Below are positions 48,960 to 61,738 of a DNA stretch of 64,000 bases, in pieces. Under the pieces are notes generated by a model. It searched no databases, had not been told where the DNA came from, and was given only the letters and a program-made list of their open reading frames with translations. A program made the position numbers and the translations under genes. Position 1 is the stretch's first letter. Every line of letters starts with the position of its first letter. The DNA is from Colius striatus (lineage: Eukaryota > Chordata > Aves > Coliiformes > Coliidae): the NCBI RefSeq assembly GCF_028858725.1, contig NC_084790.1, forward strand, positions 84,152,506 to 84,216,505, read 5' to 3'.

Positions 48960-50182
48960 CTGTCATAAGGCACTCCTCTGGCCTGAGCCCTCTAACACAA
49001 ACATGAATATGCTCCAGACAGTGATACTCTCCAGCAGGAGCTCATTGTTTGCTCTTCAGTTCAAATGAAGCAGAATTAAACTTAAAAAAATAATGGTTAA
49101 AAAAAAAAAAAACAACAAACATTGAATCTCAAAGACAATGACATTTTGCATAGCCACCAAGGCCATGTTTCTGAAGATCCACACAAGGAAAATTGAGCTT
49201 GCAAAAGGACAAAACCTGGTAGGAGTCAGACTCTACTTCTCTCCCCCTACTGAAAGAACAATATGCAGCCCTTAATTCAAAGTTTCAGTTATGTTTGTGA
49301 TGCAAGTGAAACAGAAAGATTCACTTCTGATGGGCAGGTCTGATGATTGGGAATTTCCTTAAGTACTTCTTACTGAACTTGTCATTTGATTCAGTGTTTC
49401 AGCTGAAAGCAAAGCATTTAATGTCTCGGATAGCAGGATCAGTCCATTGGTGGTTTAAATCACAGTATACATAACCAAGCATGCTAAACTCACACTATTT
49501 TACAGGTTCAGAGCAAAGAAAAATGTGCTTCATGTTCCCCTTTGTGATTTTTTCTCTGCCTGCTCAGCCACTTTCCACTCCACTATAAAGAACTTCACGC
49601 ACAGTGTCACACAATACTTTGGGCTGTAAAACGTATCAGTGGAAATCTTTCTACACTTCCTTTCCTCCCCAAATTAAAATGAAATCAAGTTGATTTACAG
49701 CTTCTATGATGCTAGTGTCAACTGCACTGGCATATAGGTATATGCCTGGAAGATTCTTCTGAATATGAAATGCATAAACATATGCTTATCAATATTAATT
49801 CTTTTGCAGATATAAAACATGAATTTATTAACATAATCTAGTGCTTAACACAATGTCTAGTCCCCCATCACTGCCACAAATCCATATGTCTCAGACTGGG
49901 ATGCTGAAGGAAGCTGAAAGGATTGGGCTAAGATGTAAATATTTATTTCCTTCTGAGTTGGGCAAGGGCTAATTTGGCACCAGGGCTCCTACCTGTGGAG
50001 CTGCCTGAATTAGAGGAAGTATCCTGAAGATAGCATATGGTCTGTATACTGGATTTACATCACATCATCTATTGAATCATGGCCAGGTTCCTTCTAATTA
50101 TAGGTCATGTAAGGCACTGACCCAGTGCATCAAATATCCCTTCCTTAAACTGCTGACACCATCTCCACTGGAAAGGACTGAA
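48960..50182. other. Unique AT-rich intergenic stretch
   Basis: Between two CR1 blocks. A poly-A run lies at about 49099-49111. No gene or named repeat seen. Confidence 0.6.
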
Positions 50183-50676
50183 ACATAGAATCACAGAATC
50201 CTTTATATTGAAGAAGCCGTTTAAGCTACTCAAGTCCAACCATTCCCCCAGCACTACCACAGCCACCACTAACCCACGTCCCTCAGCCCCACAGCTATAT
50301 GGCTTTGGGATCCTTCAAAGGATGGGGACCACTGCCCTGGGCAGCCTGGGACGGGGCTGGACAGCCCTTTGGGAGAGAAACTGTTCCCCATCTCCAATCT
50401 AAACTTCTCTTGGCACAACTTGAGACCTTTTCCTCTTATCCTCTCACCTGTAGCTTGGGAGCAGAGACCAAATTCCCCTGGATACAACCTCCTGTCAGGG
50501 AGTTGCTGAGAGCAAGGTCTCCCCTTAGCCTCCCCCTCTCCAGGCTGAACACTCCCATTCCCTCAGCCCCTCCCCAGCACCCTTGTGCTCGAGCCCCTTC
50601 CCCAGCTCTGCTGCCTGGCTCTGGCCATGCTACAGCCCCTCAGTGTCCCTCTGGCAGTGAGAGGCCCAGAATTGTA
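50183..50676 (-). repeat. CR1 LINE, 5'-truncated copy
   Basis: CATAGAATCACAGAATCCTT, then CCACTAACCCACGTCCCTCAG, GGGGACCACTGCCCTGGGCAG, CTTAGCCTCCCCCTCTCCAGG and CAGTGAGAGGCCCAGAATTG. Its first 130 bp match the subfamily seen in the opposite orientation at 57.4 kb. Confidence 0.94.
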
Positions 50677-50888
50677 CATGATTGAGGTCTCCTTGCTCGT
50701 AGGATGCTCTAATGCAGAGCCTGCCATGGGTATAATGCTGTACACCTACATTTCTTTTTAGCAGGGCTTGTTAAAAAGTATAGCAAAGTGCAAAACTAAA
50801 CTGGGCTCCATGCTGGGGACAGCTTTGCTTTTTCAGCAGCATTTCCAGATTCCTAGACAATATAGGAAGTTTAGTGTGATGACTACAA

Positions 50889-51332
50889 TCATGGAATCAC
50901 AGAATCACAGAATGGTAGGGGTTGGAAGGGATCTTTAGAGATCATCCAGTCCAACCCCCCTGCAGGAGCAGGGTCACCTAGATCAGGTCACACAGGAACA
51001 TGTCCAGGTGGGTCTTGAAGACCTCCAAGGAAGGAGACTCCACAACCCCTCTGGGCAGCCTGTGCCAGGGCTCCCTCACCTCAACAGTGAAATAGTTTTT
51101 CCTTATGTTTAAGTGGAACTTTTTGTGTTCCAGCTTCATCCCATCACCCCTTGTCCTGTTGCTAGCTAATATAGAGAAAAGGAATGCCCCAACCTCCTGA
51201 CACCCACCCTTTAGATATTTATAAATGTTAATAAGATACCCCCTCAGTCTTCTCCAGACTAAACAGCCCCAGTTCCCGCAGCCTTTCCTCGTATGAAAGA
51301 TGTTCCAGATCCCTGATCATCTTGGTGGCCCC
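50889..51332 (-). repeat. CR1 LINE, 5'-truncated copy
   Basis: It begins with the duplicated tail TCATGGAATCACAGAATCAC, continues AGAATGGTAGGGGTTGGAAG and ends within GATCATCTTGGTGGCCCC. It is the reverse complement of the young subfamily at 2.4, 14.3 and 27.2 kb. Confidence 0.96.
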
Positions 51333-53063
51333 GCGCATCAATCCTGAATAGGCTGACAACAACCCTGCAAACCATTAAGAACAACAAGAAGCTCAGTTTC
51401 TCATCAGGGAAAAAGATACAGGACCACATTGATTTTACAGGAATCATCTGTTAAAAGCACTAGTTTGATTTTGGAGTACTCCACGGGAGCCCTGGATTGA
51501 TCATCAAATCAACGGACTGAGCTGCTGGCAGAATCACAGTGGGGTCAAAGGATTTCCATGGCCAATATTTGCTCTCAGAATAGGAACATGATCCTGCCTC
51601 TATCTCAAACAAGTCACAACTTCCACCTAGTTCATCAAAGCCACACTTAAAACCTTCTAGTGAAAGCCTGGAAAGTTCTGGAGTCAGTGGCACTGACTCT
51701 GCAAGTTCAATGGCAAATGGAGATTTTGGTGCTTCCTTTTGATGAAAATTAACACTAGAGTGAACAAAAATTTCCCATGGTTAGAATAAGGACAACACTT
51801 TATCTAATGCTGAAAAGCTGAACTAATAATTAAGAAATTTAACAATACATTTTTACAGCAGAAGTAAAAATGTTAATCTGAGATACAGCGTGGCATATCA
51901 GGTTAGATTAATTCTCAGAGACGATGAACTGGATCTTGGAATACATTTTCCTATGTCTGTGAGTGGTACTAATCAAAATGAGGGTAAATAAGAGAAAGAA
52001 AATATTCTCCTGAATAATCAGCTGAAAAAGTACTTAAAAATGTTACATTATGCTTATAATCAAGGTGTAGGAGAGAGCCATTATAGAAAACTATTTAGGA
52101 AATGTTACCTTTTCCATCTTATCACCGTTGTGCATTGGTGTTGCATTCAAAGGAATGAAGTATATCCCTCCTGAATACTCATCAGCTTAATTCACATGAA
52201 CTTTCAAGCAGCCCAGATATTCATCTTTAGAAGCATTCTCCATTATGTCCTCATACAGCTCTGCTTACACGACTGGCAACACATTGTAGGCAACATGTGT
52301 TGTCCTGGGTAGTCTACCTCTTCTAGGTAACAGACACATTATGATTTTTAAATAGTCCATGTTAGTCCACGCTTAGTTCAGACTAAGAATGAAAAACTAA
52401 TCCAGGTGGCTTCTGCAGTCTTCAAAAATCCTTTCTCCTCCTGAAACATATTTTATTTTACTCATCTGGCACTGTAGAACCTTAAAGAAAGAAATCCCTA
52501 TCCCTGCAGTACTGTGACTTAGGCACATCTTTCTAACCCTGCTGTGACAGTGTGGATTCAGCTTTTCAGCTCTGCACAGTGTCCGATCTGACCTGCATGC
52601 GGTTACAGAGGTGGCTATTAATAAAACTGGTGACCCTTTCGAAGTCCTTCCCTTGGATTTGTCATCTGCCATCAATTCTTGGGTCACACTTATCTGTATT
52701 AGGGTAGCAAAGAAAGACCAGTCCTGGACACAGGTCATTACCAGAGCCAGTTCTTGCCATGAGGATTTATCATTTAAGCAGGCAAGAAGGAAAGGCGAGA
52801 GAGGGATTTATCAACCCCTGTGACAGAAAGCAGGAATTGCAGTCTAGAGGTGATGTTTGACAGCATGCAGCTTGTTCAGCGTGCAAACATGTACTAGGAG
52901 GCAAGTAGGTGATGATGGTCCACTGTCTGACAGACAAGTCTGGGAGTCCCAATGAGACAGTCAGTCTCCCAGACCAAGAACTCATCTGTAGACAGGGTCT
53001 GGCCTGCTCCTGACCTCTACCAGCAGGCTGAGCTTTGGTGGTTATGTGAATGTTAATAATTTT
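51333..53063. other. Unique intergenic stretch
   Basis: AT-rich sequence with no recognised gene or repeat. Open frames of 60-113 codons occur here without any family resemblance. Confidence 0.6.
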
Positions 53064-53762
53064 GTTCAGGAAAGACCTTTAAGATCAAGACCACTAACCT
53101 AACACTGCCATGACCACCACTAAACCATGTCCCTCAGCACCTCATCCACACAGCTTTAAAGACCTCCAGAGATGAGGACTCCACCGCTGCCCTGGGCAGC
53201 CTGGGCCAGCGTCTAACCTATGACGACGAAAAAGTTCTTCCTCATCTCCAGTCTACCTAAAACTCCCCATGGTGCAGCTTGAGGCCTTCTCGTCTTGTAT
53301 CACTTGTTACTTGGGAGAAAAGACTGACCCTCAACTCACTACAACCTCCTGCCAGGGAATTGCAGAGAGTGCTCCTGTCTGCCCTCAGCCTCCTCTTCTC
53401 CAGGCTGAACACCCCCATTCCCTCAGCCCCTCCCCAGCCCCTTGTGCTCCAGCCCCTTCCCCAGCTCTGTGCCCGGCTCTGGCCACGCTCCAGCCCCTCA
53501 GTGTCCCTGTGGCAGTGAGTGAGGGGCCCAACACTGAACACAGCCCTAGAGCTGCAGCCTCACCATGGCCCAGCACAGGGGACAATCACTGCCCTGCTCC
53601 TGCTGTCACTCCACTGCAGTGGATGTCCTTGGCCTTGGCCACCTGGCCACATTTCTGGCTCCTGTTCAGCTGCTATAGACAAACACCCCCTACCTTTTTC
53701 CACCAGATAGCCTTCCAGCCACCCTGCCCCAAGCCAGCAGCATTGCCTGAGGTTGTTGTGTT
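53064..53762 (-). repeat. CR1 LINE, 5'-truncated copy (about 700 bp)
   Basis: TCAGGAAAGACCTTTAAGATC, then CCACTAAACCATGTCCCTCAG, CTCAGCCTCCTCTTCTCCAGG, GTGAGTGAGGGGCCCAACAC and CACTGCCCTGCTCCTGCTG. The extreme tail has been lost. The long Pro/Leu-rich frames here (for example 176 codons from 53269) are the antisense of the element. Confidence 0.93.
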
Positions 53763-56700
53763 AATGTCACAACACTATCATAGTCAGTGCTGTCATTGAC
53801 AGGGAGATTCAGCTCATAGTCAAAATAATATTTAAGCATCTTCCTCCTCTTGAAATACTGAGAGTTAAATGAAAATCCTTATTTTGCACTTTGCTGCAGT
53901 GAATTGTGCAGAACTCTGATCCAGATAAGGACTTACAGTGACATCTTAAACTCAAGTGAAGCCTGGGGCTAGCCTGGGAGTTGTTCTGACCTGAACACAG
54001 CGTAGCTCCTGGGGAAACTCCAGCCACCCGTCACCCATGAGCCTCATTATACTGGCATGAGTCTAAAAATACTCCCAGGCTGAAGGTAGTGAACCACACT
54101 TTCCCTACTTGGACACCTAAACAAGTCATGAGCAAGGCTGACGTACCTTTGTAAATATCCCTAGCAATCACTACTGAACGTCTGACCAGACTTCCATCCT
54201 CCGCAACACACTGCCAAGACGAAATCCCATAAACAAATCCCATTGACATTTGCTATATTCCACCTAATTCTAGTGCTTATTTCTCTCCAGCATAGCAACA
54301 CCAGTCCTTTCTATTAGTCAGAAAGCTTTCCACAGTTATAAACAGTCTTTAGTGGTGGTGTGGACTTTTGCTCAAGAGCTTGCAACAGGTTATTTTGTTT
54401 AAATAGCCAGGTACAGCCAGTTGTTTGTGTTTTTTTCTTGAAGAATGGGGAAAACAGAGCCTATTATTATCCACAGCCTATTATTAATCTCCAACACAGA
54501 GAGATGCAACAGCATCTGGCCTACGGGATCCAGTGCTCTACAAGTAGACATTAAGGAAATGCTTTTGACACGGAGAGACATTCCCAGGAGAGCTCTCCTC
54601 TGAGGAAAGGGAAGCACAGCATGGCATTTAGCCAGAATAGGGTGTTTTTTTCTGTAGAACGTTCCCATCATCATCACCTTTATTTAAACTTCACTTTGAA
54701 TCAGTTTTTCTGTTTTCTTCCAGGTGTATCCAGCAGCTCCTCTGGAGCAAATACATTTGTATGTGGGGTTTTTTTCCATCCAGTGTGGGTAGGGAGGTAT
54801 GTGGGAACTGCAATTCAGTCACTTTAAATCACATGAAGCTGAAGCTTAAAAGGAAAAATAATAATAAATGGTTCAGATTGTCAGGCTCAGTGCAATTCTC
54901 AATCAATTAAAGCTTATTTTAGCCTCCAGGCAGTTTATTTTTAAAAAGTTCTCCTGGCACTTTGATGCTTTCATGTTACTGCGCAGCTAGAAAGGTCTTG
55001 CTGGGAACAAATTACTCTTGGTAGAGCATTTTCTGAACTGCATTTTTAGCTTCTGTCAAATGACAATAAATAAGATCCACATGAGCGAACAGCAGCAACA
55101 AAATAGCTACTGGCAGCGACAGACTAAGTCTTTGGACCTAAGTAAAGGAGGAAGATAAATCTGGGGCTCAAGCACAGTAAAAATATGGTTGTTTGGGCTC
55201 AGGGTCTACAAAGCTGTTCCTCAACACATTTCACTTCCAATTGTGATTCAGTACATTGGAACATTAAACAGCAAAAAGCCACCAGTGAAGACGTTCGACA
55301 TCAGACAGTTGGGTTTTTTTCACAATCAGTTTAAATGATGCATCTGCATTTTGGATCTTCTGTCTGTGATGTTATCTTGATTCCCATTTCACAGATGTGG
55401 ATGACACAGGAACAGCCAAATCAGTACTCCTCTTTTGCAATCCCTGCAGCACTGAAGAAAACGAGCCAGAGTGCCAGATTCACACTAAAGGTTTCACAGG
55501 TCCAAAAGTTGCATAGTTGATGAGGAAAGCTCTTCCCCAATGTGATAATAAAAATCACAGCTAGAACACTTTGGGAGTCCTTGAAGTCTGTGAGAGTAGC
55601 TGGGTAACAAGAACAATACTGTGAGTTCTTCTCCATTGGAACCACAGTCAAAAAATTCGCTGAATTAAAGGGGCAATAATCACACTAAATTCTCCTTTTG
55701 TTTTTTTAATGTGACAAGGACAGATTATGGAGGATACTGTGTATTATAATCTGATTAAACTTTTACTCAAAGGTCTAACAGACAAGGAATTTAAAAGAAA
55801 GGTGGAAAAGGTGTATGAAAACTGTCCCTTATGCATTTTTCATTTATGAATTTCTAGCTTCCCTCTGCCTGTGTGTCCCTGCTTTCACTTGCTTTTCCTT
55901 CTTCGGGCCTGTAACACATAGCACTGGGTAGTGTTTTTCCATTCTCTTTTCCCAACTGGAAATATGCACCATATCAAATACAAAGCAACAGAGAACTGAA
56001 GGCCTTTCAGCACAGCAGGGAACCATGGCACGGTCATCAGTTTCCCTCTGATAGCTCATGTTTGCATCCTATTCCTTTGCCTTGGAAACCACTACAGGTT
56101 TGGTTTGGAAATCCAAGGAAGGTGTAATCCAGGTCTATACATCTAGCACCTGCCTGCTTTGGACAAAGGAAGGACATGCCTTTTTCTTTAGCATTGCTCC
56201 TTCCAGTTGATGAAGCGGAGGAATTGACTGGCATTGCAAAAACAAACCCCACAGTGTTTTCCTTATAAACACTTATAAACATGATCTCTCTTTAGATGAT
56301 CACCAACTTCACAGGAATACATACCTTGCCCTGGGATACACACCTGATAAATCCCTGCAAGTTCTGACCAGCCCTCCACAGAGCAGGGCTTGACTTTGAA
56401 TATTAAATACATACTTGAATTCACCAGCTGCTGCCTGGCACAAACACATCGTCCTTCCCTAAAGTATGCCATTATTGAAAGCCATTAGCACTGCATTTTG
56501 TGTGTGTTGTGTTCGTTTGCCATCCCCACTCCTGTCATGGCGTGCCTGTGTTCCAGAACTTAGATGTTCCTGTTAAAAGCAGCATCTTCCTAGCAGCTAG
56601 TGAAACGTTACAGATCTCAAGAAAAAAACTTACAGCTCAACAATATCCATCCAAGCTGACTTGAAACCTCAGCTCCAAGTGTTTCATACCCCGTTGGTTT

Positions 56701-57392
56701 TAATAGGTTATTAACATTAAAAGTAAGAGATTCAATTAAAAAATCATTAACTATTCCCTAGTTTGCTATTTTTGCAGAACTATCTGGTCCTATTTTAACA
56801 TAAAACCCTAAACTTCCTCCCAGCAGGCCAAAAGCCAAGTTCATCCTTATCCTCATCCCAGGGGGAGACAACAGCCCTAACTATCATTTGTTAATTAGGA
56901 GAAGATTTGGGCTGAGCTCCAAGTGTCACCAGGCTTCCTTCTTGACTTCAGGTGGAGTTACACTGCAGTGCTGAAGTCTCTGAGCTGGCTCAGGAAGGCA
57001 AAACAGCACTCCTGTGAAAGCACGGCTGCCTTGCAGCACTTGAACTGTGATTTCTGCATGGCACAGTAGAGTCATCTGCTGCTTAGTCACCTCACCTTAC
57101 ACTCCATATGCCATGCAGATGAGTATCTTTACCCTCCTCAGCATCTCTTCCCTCATTTCTGAACTAGTCATAGCATTTCTTGGCCTTGCCAGGTGTATTA
57201 TGAGAGTAACAGGGACAACTTTACAAAGCTTTCCGCTTACTTCACAAGGGAAAAAAACTCCTCTGCTTTTTAGCATATGATTTTGTCAGTCTGAGGACTG
57301 CAAGAGCAGGATCTCTGCACAGCATTTAGTTCTCTAAAGTGGTGCCACCCTGAACTACTTGACAAGACTCAGGATCATCTAGTTAAGACAGA
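53763..57392. other. Unique AT-rich intergenic stretch, possible conserved non-coding sequence
   Basis: No gene or repeat family recognised. The interval 54840-55110 is AT-rich, repeat-free and full of homeodomain-like ATTA/TAAT cores, with the look of a conserved non-coding element. Confidence 0.45.
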
Positions 57393-57562
57393 CGTTTCAA
57401 ACCCTGGAACAGACTGTCCCCATCCCTGGAGGGATCCCAAAGCCGTGCAGCTGTGGGGCTGAGGGACATGGGTTAGTGGTGGCTGTGGCAGTGCTGGGGG
57501 AGTGGGTGGACCCAATAAGCCTAAAGGGCTTTTCCAGCTCAACAATTCTGTGATTCTGTGAC
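57393..57562 (+). repeat. CR1 LINE 3' end fragment, distinct subfamily
   Basis: AAACCCTGGAACAGACTGTCC, CCATCCCTGGAGGGATCCCAA, GCTGAGGGACATGGGTTAGTG, then GGCTTTTCCAGCTCAACAATT and CTGTGATTCTGTGA. About 170 bp. Confidence 0.92.
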
Positions 57563-57668
57563 AAGTACACACAACTCATGGGAACCATAAAATCTAGGTA
57601 TCAATAGCACTAAATGCAACTAGATGTAACATAAATGCGCCTACAGCCTACCCACCATGCAGTCAGAA

Positions 57669-57845
57669 CCATAGAATCATTTCAGCCAGAAAAGACCTTT
57701 AAGCTCATCAAGCCCAATCACCTACCTCACAATGTAAAGCCCAACTCTAAACCTCAGCATCTCACATATGTCTTCTTTTAAACATTTCCAGGGGTGGGGA
57801 CTTCGCCATCTTCCTGTGCAGTATGTGACAGTATGTAACATCCCT
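57669..57845 (-). repeat. CR1 LINE 3' end fragment
   Basis: CCATAGAATCATTTCAGCCAG, AAAAGACCTTTAAGCTCATCA and ACATTTCCAGGGGTGGGGACT. Older and diverged. Confidence 0.88.
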
Positions 57846-57867
57846 CTCAGTGCAAGCATCTTCCTAA

Positions 57868-58160
57868 CCACAGAATCTCAAGGGCTGGAAGGGACCTGAA
57901 AAGATCATCTAATCCAGCCCCACTGTATGGCTTGGTGTAGCCCAAGTGCAGGACTCAGCTCTTGGCTTTGTTGAACCTTATCCCATTTGCCTCAGTCTGG
58001 CCAGGGCCCTCTGAAGACCCTTCCTGCCCTCAAGCTAGTCTACACTCCTGCCCTGCTTTGTGTCATCTGCAAACTGACTGAGGGTGCACTTGATCCCCTC
58101 ATCTAGATCATTCATAAAGATGTTAAACAGGACAGGCCCCAGAACAGAGCCTTGGGGCTC
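57868..58160 (-). repeat. CR1 LINE fragment with an internal deletion
   Basis: It starts at a CR1 3' terminus (CACAGAATCTCAAGGGCTGG then AAGATCATCTAATCCAGCCCC) and within 60 bp jumps to sequence normally several hundred bp further in (TGGTGTAGCCCAAGTGCAGG, GGCTTTGTTGAACCTTATCCC, CATCTGCAAACTGACTGAGGG, GATGTTAAACAGGACAGGCC). Confidence 0.9.
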
Positions 58161-60944
58161 AGTGAGATGAGATTTAGCCAATATACTCTATGGAGGTTAG
58201 CAATTCTTTTCATCTTAAAGTAAATTTCTAAGCTATGTCAAGTGAATCACATCCTAAAAATGCCTTTGTCTTTTCTGAATATAATGAGAGCTTGGGATGA
58301 CCCAGTTGCATGTATCTGCGTGGTGGATGCCTAAACACCGATGAGAGGGCCAAATGTGAAAACAGCATGAAAACAACATAAGGAAGTGAGCTATGAATGT
58401 TCTCCCCTTAATATTTAATCCACTGAAAGTATCTACATTAATTCCAGCGAAACTGTCCCAAAAAGTTACATCTCCTGCAGCCACCTACCATTGAAGGGAC
58501 ACAAAGCTACAGAATTTCAGCTGGATTTCCAGTTATGTTCTGGTCCTCTTTTTTTCTCTCTCGTAACTACTGTAGATGATCATCAGCAAATGAATAAAAC
58601 ATGCTTCCATGAGAATGAAACAACATTTGTCAGCTTGCTGCTGGCGTTCTGTCCACATGTGACTAGCACTCTGCTAACCCTTCTTCCCACTTCTGCTATT
58701 AACCCTCCTCTTGCAGTCAAAAGGAAGACAAGACAAATCTGAGGAGCAGTGGTCTTTCTTCCACCAAGCACCATTTTAAAGTGGTCTGGGGTGAGGAGAG
58801 GCAGGGAGTTACGTTTCCACACAACAGGAGAAAATCGGGTATTTAAAAACACAGTTTCTCCTAGGAATGAAAGAATTTTAAAAGCAATGTGGAAAACAAT
58901 GCAATTTGAAACTATTACAAGTTAATGCCCAGGTATGTAGTATGTAGCTTTTGGAAATGTTTACTGAGATTCAGAAACTCCTATGATGACCCATGCAAAG
59001 GCTAAGAGCAATGACAGCTTCATAGATTCCCTACTAATAGCCCAGAATCCCTGTGTGAGCTGGGCAAAACTTCCTCAGCTTGGCTATTCTGTAATCACTT
59101 GTGAGGAAGGGGGAAGAAAGGAACAGCCTGCATGACCTGAAGCATTTATTATTCAATATTCCCTTATTTTCATGCCCTCTGCTAAGAAGCCTGACCTCCA
59201 GGTTCCCCACAGGAATGGCACGGAACAGCAACAGGAATATAAAGTGGAAAAAATACTCATGTTTGCATAATTTGGCCCGTGGATGGAATCTGAGAGTGAA
59301 ATCAGAGAAGCTAAGGCCTGTTAAGAGAATCTGCCCTGTTTTTTAGGTTATACTTCACCCTTTGGTCATCTCACTTGGCCGCAGACTAAATGCCACCTGC
59401 TATAGCAATAACAAATACAGCTTACTGGGGCTACAGTTCCTGGTACACTATTGTCTACGAACATTTCAGGAAAAGGAATTCAAATGCCTGCAAAAAAAAA
59501 ATCACTTGCTGTACCATTTAAAGTTTAGCAGAGAAACCCTCAGACAACAAGCAGCTAACGCCTTGGTAAATGTCAGATTTCACAGTTGTGCCAGGGACGT
59601 ATTTGGCCCTTGTTTTTTCACTTGTACATCCCCCATAAATTTGAATCATCAGGCAAATTCTGCCTCATCAGAACCTGAGCCAGTACGTGCTTAAATCAAT
59701 GAGACGCAATCTTGATTTCCAAGGGAGGATGCAGAATCTGAATCACTTTATTATCAATTCAGACTCACATTTTTTTTTCCCCAGCCCTTGAGATTCTGTG
59801 ATTCTGTGAAAATCTACTCTGCAGTGGCTTTAACCTGCTCCTGTTATCATCAGTAACAGAGATCCATAATCCAGCAACTGGCCAAGCACTCACAAGCTGT
59901 TTTAAAGCCCTGGGGAAAGCTTAGAGCAATCCTGGGAAGCATCCAATATCACATTGGACTGATACATAGAATAGCTATTTCCAGCTCTTTTTTCCCTATT
60001 TGTTACCCTGTCGGATAAAAAAGGCATTAACTAATTATTTTAATTGCACTTTTTGTAGCATTTCTCGAGGGACCTGGACTGCAGCTGCCTCAGCTTGATC
60101 CCATCTGGCTGGGGGATGGGACACTATTATACAATGTGTTTTCCCCAGAGTGAATAGAACTTTCTGCTGCAGCTGTCTTCATGGAAGTGAGGGAGTTATC
60201 AAAAGCAAGTGTATTGCAGATAAATGCAATTTAATAAACTCCAGCAGGAAAACTTCAATCGGCTCCCCAGGATCAAAACCAGCCCTTTTCCTTTTGCAGG
60301 GAGGAAGCACATCATGATTATTTTCGAAAGAACAAATACCTTTGTAGGGCTGATGTCTTGAAAAGGTATTTATGGCTTTCCAACAAGAATTTTATTAGTT
60401 TCTGAAGGCAAAATAATGCAACTTTTTGGAGCAGTCATGATCTTGCACACATAACAAGATTAAAATTACTTATGGAAAAATGTGTTGTTAGGAATGAAGG
60501 AAAACACCCCCACAGAAAGCTGATTAATCAAGTACAATTGGCAGCAAGCATAGAACAGAGATCATTTTCTTTAGGAGGCATTTTTTAGTGCAGAGGAGCT
60601 TTTTCTCGCCTCCAAGTAGCAGTGTCATGTTTTCCCTATTCCCATTCCTGTTTCAGACCTTGTCAAAGGTTCTCTTGGTTTCTCAGATCCCACATATCCT
60701 GACTCATTTTGCCTCGGCCCCAGTCTTTTACAGATGCTATGTAACAAGGAAAGAGGGAAGGTTACTGGGATCTTCATGGGTTTGAGCTAGAGTGTCACTG
60801 CTAAAAATCTGCATTTCCTCCTTAAAATCCTGCTCACATCAAAGAGCTACATTGGTATAATGTCCACTGAGATGAGTATAAAGCAATCCCAAGAGCTGGT
60901 CAAATGCTGCTCTCCAGGGCGTCTATGATAACACAGACTCACAG
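58161..60944. other. Unique AT-rich intergenic stretch, possible conserved non-coding sequence
   Basis: No gene recognised. A bare CR1-like tail (GAGATTCTGTGATTCTGTGA) sits at 59790-59808. The interval 59990-60500 is AT-rich, repeat-free and dense in TAAT/ATTA cores, a candidate conserved non-coding block. Confidence 0.45.
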
Positions 60945-61738
60945 AAACCTCCCCTGGTGCATCTTGAGGCTGTTTCCTCTTGTCCTGTCTCATATAGCTC
61001 AGGAGCAGAGACAGACACCCTTCCTGGCCACAACCTCCTGTCAGAGAGTTGCTGAGAGCAAGGTCTCCCCTCAGCCTCCTCTTCTCCAGGCTCAACACCC
61101 CCATTCCCTCAGCCCCTCCCCAGCCCCTTGTGCTCCAGCTCCTTCCCCAGCTCTGTGCCCGGCTCTGGCCACGCTGCAGCCCCTCAGTGTCCCTGTGGCA
61201 GTGAGTGAGGGGCCCAGCACTGAGCACAGCCCTGGAGCTGCAGCCTCCCCAGGGCCCAGCACAGGGGCACAGGCACTGCCCTGGGCCTGCTGGTCACACT
61301 ATTTCTGACACAAGTCAGGCTGCCGTTGGCCTTCTTGCCTACCTGGGCACGCTGCTGGCTCATGTCCAGCCACTGGCACCAACTCCCCCAGGCCCTTTCC
61401 CTCCAGACACCTTTCCAGCCCCTCTGCCCCAGCCTTGAGCCTGGGGTTGGTGTGGCCCAAGGACAGGACCCAGATTCATCCCATTGGCCTCAGGCCATCA
61501 CTCCAGCCTAGACATATCTCGCTGTAAAGCCTTCCTCTCTGGAGGATCAACATTCCCATCCCACTTGGCATCATCCACAAACTAACTGCGGTTGCACTCA
61601 ATCCCCTCATCTAGATCACTGATAAAGATGTGAAACAGAACTGGCCTCAATACCGAGCCCTGGAGAACTCCAGTTGTGACCAGCCACTGACTGGATTTAA
61701 CTCCATTCACCACACCTCTCTGGGCTCTTCAGCCTCCT
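60945..61738 (-). repeat. CR1 LINE, 5'-truncated copy (about 790 bp)
   Basis: AACCTCCCCTGGTGCATCTTG, CTCAGCCTCCTCTTCTCCAGG, GTGAGTGAGGGGCCCAGCAC, GCTGGTCACACTATTTCTGAC, GTTGCACTCAATCCCCTCATC and GGATTTAACTCCATTCACCAC follow the CR1 order into the RT-coding part. The 3' tail is missing and a piece is deleted around 61470-61500. Confidence 0.93.

Noticed and set aside
53269..53799. 176-codon plus-strand frame
   Set aside because: It lies almost wholly in CR1 antisense sequence; the same peptide pattern appears at 60904-61308 in another CR1.
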